A stretch of 46,187 nt of DNA from Aphanocapsa lilacina HA4352-LM1 (lineage in GTDB: Bacteria; Cyanobacteriota; Cyanobacteriia; Gloeobacterales; Gloeobacteraceae): contig JAHHGR010000033.1 of NCBI GenBank assembly GCA_019359725.1, forward strand, positions 1 to 46,187, read 5' to 3'. Each line of letters starts with the position of its first letter. Within the stretch, counting starts at the first letter, position 1. The position numbers were made by a program, and so were the translations under genes. A model generated the notes under the pieces. That model saw only the letters and a list, made by a program, of their open reading frames with translations. It did no database searches and had not been told where the DNA came from. This document shows positions 26,463 through 33,929 of the stretch, one piece after another.

Positions 26463-26738
26463 ATAATCCACCGGCCTCGATGGGGGGCAGTTTCGGAAGC
26501 GCGTTGCAAGCAACTGCAATCCACCCGAGCGAACATGGACTGTGGACATTCTTCCAGCTTAGATGCCATCTGCAGCCCCCCCACAACAGCACCGGAGAAA
26601 ATCTCTAACGGTCCTTGTTTGTTGCTCCCCGCCGCCAAACTGCTGCAGTGTTCACTTAACGCAAACTGTCGGTTAATCGAAACTTATAGCACAGATAAAT
26701 TTAGTTGAATCCAGCAGAACCTGGCGGTTTAGTCGTTT
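26463..26738. other. Non-coding interval after the lipoproteins
   Basis: Between the convergent lipoprotein and nuclease genes I see no supported gene, no hairpin followed by a T-run, and no repeat. An AT-richer stretch lies near 26670-26730. It may be the untranslated 3' region of both transcripts. Confidence 0.35.
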
Positions 26739-27548
26739 TTAACTGGCCCGAAAAGCGCAGACCCGCTGAAATGTGCAGCCTGCACACTGCTCTCCAGGGG
26801 TGGGCACAAAGGCCTCTTCGATCGCAATGTCGTTTTCGACGGCCAGACGGGCGCGGGCAACTCGCTCTGCCACCGTCAGCAACATCTGCCACCAATCCTC
26901 CACTTCTTCGCGCGTGTAGGTAAGGCCAATCACAGTGCCGGTGGCCAAATAGCTGAAACTAACCCGGTAAGCCGGATAATTCGGCCAACGCTCCTCAGCC
27001 AGGATGCGGTAGATTGCCGCCTGGAAGTCCCGCTTTAAAGTCTCAGCTCCATCGCCGGGTCTGCCCGACTTGTGATCGACCACTTCGAGGGTACCTTCGG
27101 GGGCCACCCGTACCAGGTCGGGTTTACCAATCAGCACTACACTGCCTATCGAGTCACTGCCCAGGGGTCGCGATTGAGTGCGCAGCATCTTCTCGACGGC
27201 AAGTTGCTCGCCTTCTCCCCAGCCGTAGGGCGTTCCCACCCAGGCGTCGAGGCGCTCGCGGGCCGTCTGAAAGGCTGCCTCAGCGGTCTGACGGTCCGTG
27301 TAGGCTCCCCAACTAAAAGTCCGCTCCAGAGAATTCACCGCGTCCTCGGGCCGGATTTGCTCCTGGCGGACAAGCTGCTCCAGCACCGTATGCACCGCCC
27401 GGCCCGTGTGCAGGTGGGCGGCGATTGCCCGTCGATATCGGGGGACTTTGACGATCTTGTCGAGGGCGTAGGCGTAGGCGCAGCGCACGTAGAGCTTGAG
27501 CGCCGTGGGACTGAGGCTCAGGGGCCTCGCCTTGGCAGCCCCTTTCAT
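26739..27548 (-). CDS. RecB/Cas4-like PD-(D/E)XK nuclease with iron-sulfur cysteines
   Basis: A 269-residue nuclease-fold protein. The active-site signature is GKPDLV followed by LEVVDHKSG, the D...(D/E)xK arrangement of RecB/Cas4-type exonucleases. Four cysteines fit the iron-sulfur pattern of this group: Cys23 near the N-terminus, and Cys255, Cys258 and Cys264 (C-x2-C-x5-C) at the C-terminus. The likely role is DNA end processing in repair. There are no cas genes in the window, so it is not called Cas4. The start ATG 27548 overlaps the stop of crtB (ATGA, 27545-27548), an unexpected coupling with carotenoid synthesis. Confidence 0.82.
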   Translation of the reverse strand: MKGAAKARPLSLSPTALKLYVRCAYAYALDKIVKVPRYRRAIAAHLHTGRAVHTVLEQLVRQEQIRPEDAVNSLERTFSWGAYTDRQTAEAAFQTARERLDAWVGTPYGWGEGEQLAVEKMLRTQSRPLGSDSIGSVVLIGKPDLVRVAPEGTLEVVDHKSGRPGDGAETLKRDFQAAIYRILAEERWPNYPAYRVSFSYLATGTVIGLTYTREEVEDWWQMLLTVAERVARARLAVENDIAIEEAFVPTPGEQCAGCTFQRVCAFRAS

Positions 27549-28480
27549 GTCTGAGCCTTTGCCCAGGCGACCGGAAGCAGCAGGAATTTCTCGGCGCGGG
27601 GCACATAGGCCCGTTGCAAAAAATTTTGATAGCCATTGGAGCGCAGCTTGGCCAGGATGCGTCGATAGAGAATCAGCGAGGCCCACACCGGCCATCGGGC
27701 ATCGGGGATCAAGTACGGGATGCCTTTTTCGGCTTCTAGATAAATCGCCTCAGCACGGGCAATTTCAAATTCCATCAGCGCTGCCCAGCGCTCGTCGACC
27801 ACATAAGCAAACAAGTCCTCCTCCGAATAGCCGAACTTGCGCAGATCTTCCAGAGGCAGATAGATTCGGCCACGCCGGGCGTCCTCGCCGACATCGCGCA
27901 AAATGTTGGTCATCTGCTTGGCGACCCCGAGGGCGACAGCCCGCCTGCGCGCCTCCGGACAATCGTCCACCAGTCCCATCACCGCGCAGGACATCAACCC
28001 GACCGTGCCCGCCACCCGGTAGCAATAGGTATGCAGCTCCTCCCAGTTCTCGTAGCGAGCCTGGGTGAGGTCCATGCGCATGCCTTCGATCATGTCAAGA
28101 AAAGGTTGGATCTCCAGAGGGAAGTTGCGCACCGCGTCTGCAAGAGCCAGATCGTAAATGTCCTCGCCTCCACCGCCAAAGATTTTATCCAAACGCTCCT
28201 GCCAGCGGTCGAGCACCCGCGGGTCCGCCTTGCAGTCAAGACTGTCCACCAACTCGTCGGTGCGGCGGCACCAGGCATAAATCGCCCAGATCGCCCGGCG
28301 CTTCTCCATGGGAAACAGCAGCGAGGCGAAGTAGAACGTCTTGGAGTACTCCGCCGTTAACTGGCGGCAGGCTTCGTAAGATTCCAGGGACTTGTCTCTA
28401 GCAAGCATGGACCGTGGCAGAGCGGTTGGCGAAAGATCCGGCGAGCGCACCAGCACATAGCTTACCGGAGAGGAGCACAC
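27545..28480 (-). CDS. crtB: Phytoene synthase
   Basis: CrtB condenses two geranylgeranyl diphosphate molecules to phytoene, the first step of carotenoid synthesis. The two aspartate-rich motifs are RRTDELVD and NILRDVGEDARRGRIYLP, and the family blocks AEYSKTFYFAS, AIYAWCRRTD and YRVAGTVGLM are present. The start is uncertain. GTG 28480 gives 311 residues, while ATG 28408 gives 287 and begins at MLARDKSLESYEACRQLTAEY, nearer the conserved domain; neither has a strong ribosome-binding site. The product acts at the cytoplasmic membrane. Confidence 0.92.
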   Translation of the reverse strand: MCSSPVSYVLVRSPDLSPTALPRSMLARDKSLESYEACRQLTAEYSKTFYFASLLFPMEKRRAIWAIYAWCRRTDELVDSLDCKADPRVLDRWQERLDKIFGGGGEDIYDLALADAVRNFPLEIQPFLDMIEGMRMDLTQARYENWEELHTYCYRVAGTVGLMSCAVMGLVDDCPEARRRAVALGVAKQMTNILRDVGEDARRGRIYLPLEDLRKFGYSEEDLFAYVVDERWAALMEFEIARAEAIYLEAEKGIPYLIPDARWPVWASLILYRRILAKLRSNGYQNFLQRAYVPRAEKFLLLPVAWAKAQT

Positions 28481-28655
28481 CTTCCATACTGACCATATCG
28501 ATTCGTTTGGTAAAACTGCCCTCTAGAGAGAAATCGGCAAACGGCCGCTCAGGGGTATCTCCAGGTGCAAGCATGATAGATGTAAATCGGCGGTCGGTCG
28601 GACCACCCGCACTACTGCATCCCAACAGACCCGCCCCCGCTATCCGCACTCGCAT
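28398..28655 (-). CDS. Possible small exported protein upstream of crtB (weak)
   Basis: An 85-codon frame with an ATG at 28655. A short apolar start with a lipobox-like LLGC (RIAGAGLLGC) is its only feature; the hydrophobic segment is short for a signal peptide. If it is real, crtB would start at ATG 28408, overlapping it by 11 bases. No family is recognised and it may be a chance frame. Confidence 0.22.
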   Translation of the reverse strand: MRVRIAGAGLLGCSSAGGPTDRRFTSIMLAPGDTPERPFADFSLEGSFTKRIDMVSMEGVLLSGKLCAGALAGSFANRSATVHAC

Positions 28656-28872
28656 GGCAACCGGCCTTTTTCATGCTTTATCAATCCAGATTGTAGCGAA
28701 AAGTTAAGCCCCCTGCGCCGCCAAATATTCGCTCCTACCAAATTCTGTGTAATTTTCGGTGTCTTCTTGCCGCCAGGAAGCTAGTATTTAGAGAGACAGG
28801 ATTCGGCTTGGGGGGAAGAAAGCAGGAGTTGCCGGGTCCTATTTTCTAATTTCCTACGTCCTACTCGAGTCC
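28656..28872. other. AT-richer intergenic region
   Basis: Upstream of the small plus-strand gene at 28873 and of the minus-strand crtB block. It is less GC-rich than its surroundings and probably holds divergent promoters, but I could not identify a good -35/-10 pair or any structured RNA. Confidence 0.3.
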
Positions 28873-29049
28873 ATGAAATCGGCTCAGCCCTGGTTTATCC
28901 ACAAGCTTCCCGACGGCAGTTGCGAGATCACCCAGCAGCAGCAGTTTGAGACAGCTGAGAAAACCTGGGGTCCTTTTGAGGACCGTGGTGATGCGATCGC
29001 CCGTCGGGTCGGGCTGATCCGCAGCGGCCAGTGCAAACCTCGCTTGTGA
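28873..29049 (+). CDS. Small conserved cyanobacterial protein (58 aa)
   Basis: A 58-residue protein beginning MKSAQPWFIHKLPDGSCEI and containing WGPFEDRGDAIARRVGLIR before a short basic end (SGQCKPRL). The mix of aromatic, charged and apolar residues and the WGPF...AIARRVGLIR block resemble small proteins I associate with many cyanobacteria (from memory, not a search). No domain or function is known. It has no signal peptide. The DUF2854 gene follows 58 bases downstream, so they may share a transcript. Confidence 0.7.
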   Translation: MKSAQPWFIHKLPDGSCEITQQQQFETAEKTWGPFEDRGDAIARRVGLIRSGQCKPRL

Positions 29050-29107
29050 ATCCCGGACCGCTGCGGCCGATCTAGGGCATTCTGGATGAAGATGCATCCA
29101 GTTGCGC

Positions 29108-29725
29108 ATGAGCCTTGCCAAAAAATCGCCCCTCTTGACGTTGCCGGCCCTGCTCACCGGGCTCGGTCTGTTGTTGTTCGGTCTATTCGTGGTTGGCTAC
29201 ATTCTGCAGACCCAACCGGGGCTTGCGGATCTGGGGGCCAATTTGAGCTTTGTGGGCCTCAATTATTTTCTGTTTCCGCTGGTCGGGGGGATCACGCTGC
29301 GATTTTCGGAAGTCAAGCCCTCAGCGGTGCTGGCTGCACCACCGGCCAACATTGACGCGGTACGCGACGCGCAGGCCACCGAGATTCAGAAGCAGGTGCT
29401 GTCGGATATCTCAAAGCGCAGCTACTTCAAGTCGCGCCACATGGCCGACGCCCTCAAGCGCATTGGGCTTAGCCGCCGCGATGAAGAGTTGCCCGAGTTA
29501 TTGGGTTACCGCGAGGAGATTGTCGAAGGCCGCTACGCCCTGGTCTTACGCTTTGACTCACTCAAAGTGAACCGCCAGCGCTGGGAAGAACGCCTGCCGA
29601 AGTTCAAAACTTTTTTTGGCAAGGGCGTCGATGCCCGTTTAGCTTTTTTCCCCGAGGTTGCAGCAACCGAGGCGAACGAACTGCAGGTGGAATTGCACCT
29701 GATTCAGTGCGGCGTAGCGCTCTAA
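29108..29725 (+). CDS. DUF2854 membrane protein
   Basis: A 205-residue protein with two N-terminal membrane segments (about residues 11-32 and 45-65) and a soluble C-terminal domain with DISKRSYFKSRHMADALKRIGL and YREEIVEGRYALVLRFDS. DUF2854 proteins occur in cyanobacteria and plant chloroplasts; their role is not established to my knowledge. The start is ATG 29108; a TTG at 29102 lies just upstream. The stop overlaps the convergent stop of aroF by three to four bases (29722-29725). Confidence 0.8.
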   Translation: MSLAKKSPLLTLPALLTGLGLLLFGLFVVGYILQTQPGLADLGANLSFVGLNYFLFPLVGGITLRFSEVKPSAVLAAPPANIDAVRDAQATEIQKQVLSDISKRSYFKSRHMADALKRIGLSRRDEELPELLGYREEIVEGRYALVLRFDSLKVNRQRWEERLPKFKTFFGKGVDARLAFFPEVAATEANELQVELHLIQCGVAL

Positions 29726-30786
29726 GGACGAGCTGCGGCCGGGGCGGCCGTTTGTAGCGGCCGTCCCACCGCCTGGGCGATCGGGGCCAGGTTCGTCATT
29801 GCAGCGTCGAACTCGTCCGGCGTCAGGCACTGGGGGCCATCCGAAAGGGCACGGGCCGGATCGGGGTGTACTTCGATCATCAAGCCGTCGGCGCCGATAG
29901 CGACCGCCGCCTTGCTGCACGATTCGACAAATTGCGATAGGCCAGTGCCGTGGCTCGGGTCGACAATCACCGGCAGGTGGGTAATGCTGCGCAGAACCGG
30001 CACGGCGGCCAGATCGAGGGTGTTGCGGGTGTACTGGCGGTCGAAAGTGCGTATACCCCGCTCGCAGAGAATTACATTCGGGTTGCCCGCCGCCAGAATA
30101 TACTCCGCCGCGAGCAGCCACTCGTCGATGGTTGCGGAAAAAGCCCGCTTCAGCAACACCGGCTTGGGCTGCTGACCAACTTTTTTGAGCAGCGAATAAT
30201 TCTGCATGTTGCGCGCGCCGATTTGCACGATATCGGCGACCTCGGCAATGGCTTCGAGATCGCTGGTGTCCATCACCTCGGTGACGATAGCCAGGCCTGT
30301 CGCGGTCCGGGCGGCAGCCAACAGTTCGAGCGCCGATTCGCCGTGGCCCTGAAAGTCGTAGGGCGAGGTGCGCGGTTTGTAGGCACCGCCGCGCAGGATC
30401 CTTGCACCGGCTGTTTTGACTCGGTGGGCCGTCTCCAGGATCATCGCTTCAGATTCTACCGAGCAAGGACCGGCCATGCACACCAGAGGCCCTTCGCCCC
30501 CGATGTCGACCGTGCCGCCCGCCGTCGGGACGCTCACCACGGTGCGCTCGGGATGAAATTCGCGCGAGGCGCGCTTGAAGCGCTTTTTGACCCGCAGAAC
30601 CCGGTCGATGAAGGGGCTCAGTTCCTGCACGCGGTCGTCGCAGAGACTGCTGGTGTCGCCAATCAGGCCGATCACCACGTTCTCACGCCCGACAATGGTC
30701 TGGGTTTCCAGATTCCAGCCGCGCAACTGGTCGACGAGGGCATCCACCACACCTTGGGGGGCACCCGGCTTAAGCACGACAATCAA
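29722..30786 (-). CDS. aroF: 3-deoxy-7-phosphoheptulonate synthase
   Basis: DAHP synthase condenses phosphoenolpyruvate with erythrose 4-phosphate, the first step of the shikimate pathway. This is the type I-beta form with an N-terminal ferredoxin-like/ACT-like regulatory domain (residues 1-80, MIVVLKPGA..VVIGLIGD) followed by the KDO8PS-like barrel: MAGPCSVES, LRGGAYKPRTSPYDFQG, QIGARNMQNY, LKRAFSATIDEW, VILCERGIRTF, VDPSHGTG. Its start overlaps the stop of the PAM68 gene (ATGA, 30783-30786), so it is the second gene of a coupled pair. The tail is rich in Ala/Pro. Confidence 0.95.
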   Translation of the reverse strand: MIVVLKPGAPQGVVDALVDQLRGWNLETQTIVGRENVVIGLIGDTSSLCDDRVQELSPFIDRVLRVKKRFKRASREFHPERTVVSVPTAGGTVDIGGEGPLVCMAGPCSVESEAMILETAHRVKTAGARILRGGAYKPRTSPYDFQGHGESALELLAAARTATGLAIVTEVMDTSDLEAIAEVADIVQIGARNMQNYSLLKKVGQQPKPVLLKRAFSATIDEWLLAAEYILAAGNPNVILCERGIRTFDRQYTRNTLDLAAVPVLRSITHLPVIVDPSHGTGLSQFVESCSKAAVAIGADGLMIEVHPDPARALSDGPQCLTPDEFDAAMTNLAPIAQAVGRPLQTAAPAAARP

Positions 30787-31205
30787 GATTTTTTCTCCAC
30801 TCGACGTTTCTGGCCTTCATGTTGCAGGGCTGCAAGCAGCCGCCCACCGTTTTCTTTGAATTCTCTGATGCCCAGCAGGCTACCGGGTACCTGAGGATTC
30901 CACGAAGCTGAGAGGATGGCATAGGTGATCCCCAAGACGCTGATGCCCAAAAACAATAAATTTACCAGCAGCACCACGGCGCTCGGAAGCGGATAGCCCG
31001 CCCGGATCAAGGTGGCGCCGATCAACTGCACACCCAGGGCCAGGGCAAAAGGCACCCCCGAAAACAGGACAATCCGCCCCAGGAAGCGACCGTTGATCTC
31101 CTTGGGGATAATCAGCTTGTTGTCGGCGGCGGGGAAGATTCTAGCAGCAGCCTCGGGGCTGCCGGAAAGGGCCGCTTCGCGCTTGGTGCGGCTTTTTTTG
31201 CCCAT
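30783..31205 (-). CDS. PAM68/DUF3464 family protein
   Basis: A 140-residue protein with a basic N-terminus (MGKKSRTKREAAL), IIPKEINGRFLGRI, two membrane segments (about residues 47-70 and 77-100) and a basic C-terminus ending GQKRRVEKKS. Homologues are PAM68 of plants and its cyanobacterial counterparts, which assist early photosystem II assembly and chlorophyll loading. It overlaps aroF by four bases. If this is Gloeobacter, which has no thylakoids, it would act at the cytoplasmic membrane. Confidence 0.85.
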   Translation of the reverse strand: MGKKSRTKREAALSGSPEAAARIFPAADNKLIIPKEINGRFLGRIVLFSGVPFALALGVQLIGATLIRAGYPLPSAVVLLVNLLFLGISVLGITYAILSASWNPQVPGSLLGIREFKENGGRLLAALQHEGQKRRVEKKS

Positions 31206-31348
31206 AGCGATCGTGGATGCAACAACTCAATCTTACGCTTGGGCGCAAGGCGGCTTGCAAATCTTCTGCGGATAATCGAGGAACCCGGGTTGCAGAGGGC
31301 ACGTCACTTCTGGCATTGTCCGCGAACTTCACCCGGCCTCCCGAACCG

Positions 31349-31993
31349 ATGGAAAACAGTCTGCCTCTGCCCTGGCCCCTCATCTCCGCCGCCAAGGAGC
31401 CCCTCTGCCTGCACAAATTGAGCAACCAGGAACTGGTGGTGCGCTGCCAGCATGGGTTCAGCCCCGACCGGGCGGCCTTTGCCGAACTGATGCGCCGCCA
31501 CCAGGCCCATATCGACCGATTGCTCTACCATCTGGCACCTGACTGGCAGGACCGCTCGGACCTTGCCCAGGAGGTCTGGATTCGTGTCTACCGCTATGTC
31601 AAGCGCCTCAAAGAACCCGAAAAATTTCGCTCCTGGGCAGGCCGGATCGCCACTAATCTGTTCTACGACGAGTTGCGGCGGCGGCGGCGCGGCTGGCCGC
31701 CCCTATCGCTTGACGCACCCATCCAGACCAAGGACGGCGAGCTGGACTGGGAGCTTGCCGCCCAGTCCCCCGGGCCGGATGAGACTCTGGTAACGTGTGA
31801 ATTCTATGAGCACCTGCGGCGGGCAATAGCCGAGCTGCCGGAAGCCTTTCGGACCACCATCGTCCTTCGAGAAATCGAGGGGATGGCCTACGAAGAAATC
31901 GCCGAGACCCTGGGCATCTCCGTCGGTACCGTCAAGTCCCGCATCGCCCGGGCCCGGCGCCGTCTGCAGTCGCAACTGAACGCTTACCTGTAA
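31349..31993 (+). CDS. sigG: ECF sigma factor, SigG type
   Basis: A 214-residue group IV sigma factor resembling cyanobacterial SigG. Region 2 includes LLYHLAPDWQDRSDLAQEVW, IRVYRYVKRLKEPEKFRSW and ATNLFYDELRRRRR; region 4 includes LPEAFRTTIVLREIEGMAYE and GTVKSRIARARRRLQSQL. SigG in other cyanobacteria responds to cell-envelope stress and is held by an anti-sigma factor encoded next to it, which is seen here. The start is taken at ATG 31349, which leaves the usual roughly 30 residues before LSNQELVVRCQ; an upstream frame to 31217 is possible. It is divergent from the PAM68 gene. Confidence 0.88.
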   Translation: MENSLPLPWPLISAAKEPLCLHKLSNQELVVRCQHGFSPDRAAFAELMRRHQAHIDRLLYHLAPDWQDRSDLAQEVWIRVYRYVKRLKEPEKFRSWAGRIATNLFYDELRRRRRGWPPLSLDAPIQTKDGELDWELAAQSPGPDETLVTCEFYEHLRRAIAELPEAFRTTIVLREIEGMAYEEIAETLGISVGTVKSRIARARRRLQSQLNAYL

Positions 31994-32016
31994 GCTACTC
32001 TGCCCCCTGTAATTCC

Positions 32017-32490
32017 ATGGACCCGCATCGCTTCGAACAATTGAGCGCTTATCTGGACGGCGAACTGTCCACTGCCGAACAACAACAGATCGAGCAGTGG
32101 CTCCAGGCGGATCCGGCGGCCCGCAAACTCTACGAAGACCTGCTCAAACTGCAGCGCTCCAGCCGCGCATTGGCCGCTCCGGCTTTGCCGCCGCGGCTCT
32201 CCGACAGAGTGTTTGACCGTCTTGAGGCCCGGCGGCGGTGGCTGAGCGGCTCGCTTACCACCGCCGCCGCCTTACTCTTCGCCGTGGTAGGGTACTGGTG
32301 GCAAAGTCCCGACCGCGAACCGATCCTCACTGCCGACTCCGATATTCCTGGAGTCGCAGTCGCTCGTCAGCCTGGCCCACCCCTGATGGAGGTGGCTGCC
32401 CGCAGCTATCTGTTGGAGGATCGCGCTCCCGAGGATGCCTACGCCATTCTCCTCGAACGCGAGGAGATCTTGCTGCCGAACGATCACTGA
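32017..32490 (+). CDS. Membrane anti-sigma factor of SigG
   Basis: A 157-residue protein. The N-terminal helices (FEQLSAYLDGELSTAEQQQIEQWLQADP) are the sigma-binding motif common to anti-sigma factors, again without zinc ligands. One membrane segment lies near residues 77-94 (GSLTTAAALLFAVVGYWW), followed by a short periplasmic tail. It follows sigG by 23 bases and its stop overlaps the next start (TGATG, 32488-32492). It probably corresponds to SapG, the partner of SigG (inference from position and layout). Confidence 0.8.
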   Translation: MDPHRFEQLSAYLDGELSTAEQQQIEQWLQADPAARKLYEDLLKLQRSSRALAAPALPPRLSDRVFDRLEARRRWLSGSLTTAAALLFAVVGYWWQSPDREPILTADSDIPGVAVARQPGPPLMEVAARSYLLEDRAPEDAYAILLEREEILLPNDH

Positions 32491-32852
32491 TGAACTGGTT
32501 GTTGTACTGCGCTGAGCGACGATTTGGGTGGGAGCTTGTCTACCTGGGCTGCCTGGTGTTGCTCCTGGGCCACGCCCTACCGGTGAGCGCCCAGCACGCC
32601 TGCAACCGCAGCGAGTTCGATCAGAGCTTCAGCCGCCAGTTTCGGACCATCAACACTCACATCCGCACCAGGCAGTCGCAACTTGAGAAAATGATCGCCG
32701 ATCCGAGCGCCTCCGAAGAGCAAATCAAGACAATGACCAGCGAGTTGATCAGCTGGAAAGCCAAGCGCGATCAAGTGGCCATCGAATATATTCTGCGGCA
32801 GCGGCGCGAGGAGTGCCTCTCACCCTCGTTTTCTACAATTCCGAATAAGTAA
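32490..32852 (+). CDS. Spy/CpxP-like periplasmic protein, third gene of the sigG operon
   Basis: A 120-residue exported protein. A hydrophobic segment near residues 14-32 (ELVYLGCLVLLLGHALPVSA) ends in a plausible signal peptidase site before QHACNRSEF. The mature part is almost all helical and highly charged (FRTINTHIRTRQSQLEKMI, EEQIKTMTSELISWKAKRDQ), as in the small Spy/CpxP/CnrX periplasmic proteins that modulate envelope-stress systems. Sequence similarity is only structural, so the family call is tentative. The one-base overlap with the anti-sigma gene makes the three genes one translational unit. Two cysteines (in HACNR and EECLS) could form a disulfide. Confidence 0.55.
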   Translation: MNWLLYCAERRFGWELVYLGCLVLLLGHALPVSAQHACNRSEFDQSFSRQFRTINTHIRTRQSQLEKMIADPSASEEQIKTMTSELISWKAKRDQVAIEYILRQRREECLSPSFSTIPNK

Positions 32853-32853
32853 T

Positions 32854-33339
32854 TCAAGGCGCACCCAACCTCGCAAGCGCCTCACCGCTCAGTCGGCAGT
32901 GGCGCCAGTCGTCGAGGATTACAGCCCCCATCTTGCGGTAGAAAGCGATGGCCGGGGCATTCCAGTCGAGCACGCTCCACTCCACCCGGCCGCAACCCGC
33001 CGCTGCCGCTTCGCGGGCAACATGGCGCAGCAGTAGCCGCCCGATGCCCCGGTGGCGGAGCGGCGCGCGCACGTAGAGATCTTCGAGGTAGAGCCCGGGG
33101 CGGGTGAGAAAAGTCGAGTAGTTGAAAAAATACAGCGCAAAACCGGCTGTCTCCGCTTCGACCTCAGCGATGGCCACTCGGGCGAAAGGGTGTTCGCCAA
33201 ACAGATGTGCCGTCAGCTCCTCGGCACTGCCGGTCACGGCGTGGGATAGCTTTTCGTAGGCAGCCAGCTCGCAGATGAGTTCAAAGACGAGCGCTACATC
33301 TGCTCGACAGGCCGCCCGCACACTCACACCCAAAAGCAC
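32854..33339 (-). CDS. GNAT family N-acetyltransferase
   Basis: A 161-residue acetyltransferase. The acetyl-CoA site is LYVRAPLRHRGIGRLLLRHV, and family features include GLYLEDLYV, CGRVEWSVLDWN and AIAFYRKMGA. The pattern (EWSVLDWN, A-I-x-FY) is that of the spermidine/diamine acetyltransferase branch, so polyamines are a plausible substrate, not proven. It is convergent with the sigG operon (one base between stops). Confidence 0.87.
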   Translation of the reverse strand: MLLGVSVRAACRADVALVFELICELAAYEKLSHAVTGSAEELTAHLFGEHPFARVAIAEVEAETAGFALYFFNYSTFLTRPGLYLEDLYVRAPLRHRGIGRLLLRHVAREAAAAGCGRVEWSVLDWNAPAIAFYRKMGAVILDDWRHCRLSGEALARLGAP

Positions 33340-33929
33340 ATTCCTCGAACACCGAAAACTTTCAGAAAAACTGGATGTTCAGCAACAGCCGCAGGGCAGT
33401 CACTTTGACCCCGGCTTCGCGCCCTGCAGCTACGGACTGGCCGCCGGTACGGCGCGCAAATCTTTACCGGTCCTTTGCCGACCCGGTCACATTCTCTCAA
33501 TTGTTGCGAGCTGACTCCATCTCGCGCTGCAGATGCAGGCCGGTGGTCAGCAGCATTGCAGGCGGGTGGCCGGAGGGACGACTGGTGCACGTCAGTACAT
33601 AAGCCTGTACCTTTTCGATGTCGAGACGCAGTTCGAGCAGACGCTGATGGTACTTTTCTGTGCTTTTAGTCATTGTTCTGAGAACCTATGCTAGAGGAGA
33701 GGGCCAGGTACCCTGTTAACTTATCGGTGAATGCCGTCGAATATCATAGCTGGAAGGGCATGACTGCTTTGAGAAGCCTTGAACCCGTTGGGGTACGCGT
33801 CACCACCCATAGCGGCCTGGCCGAGCGCAAACAGTGGACTGGGGAGATTGTAGGGGCAAAGTTGTATCAAGTTTTGTTCGTAGTGGTCAGTTTGTTGTCG
33901 GTCGATCTGGTCTGTGGCGGATAAGGCGC
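33340..33929. other. 590-base interval with one candidate small gene
   Basis: No large gene is supported here. The best candidate is the 58-codon minus-strand frame at 33497-33673. Other frames have neither motifs nor ribosome-binding sites. I see no tRNA, terminator or repeat. It may contain remains of an older gene or the promoter of the MBL-sfsA operon. Confidence 0.35.
33497..33673 (-). CDS. Possible small protein (58 aa), amphipathic N-terminal helix
   Basis: An ATG-started frame giving MTKSTEKYHQRLLELRLD followed by IEKVQAYVLT, an amphipathic helix with regular leucines, then a Gly/Pro-containing linker and LHLQREMESARNN. The composition is that of a real small soluble protein rather than of a random GC-rich frame. 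No ribosome-binding site is obvious and no family is recognised. Confidence 0.35.
   Translation of the reverse strand: MTKSTEKYHQRLLELRLDIEKVQAYVLTCTSRPSGHPPAMLLTTGLHLQREMESARNN

Noticed and set aside
26739..27548. Cas4 and a CRISPR-Cas system
   Set aside because: The nuclease has a Cas4-like cysteine pattern but no cas genes or repeat array occur in the window.
33688..33924. 78-codon plus-strand frame before the MBL gene
   Set aside because: No recognisable motif; the hydrophobic stretch is at the wrong end for a signal peptide and it ends just before the MBL start without coupling.
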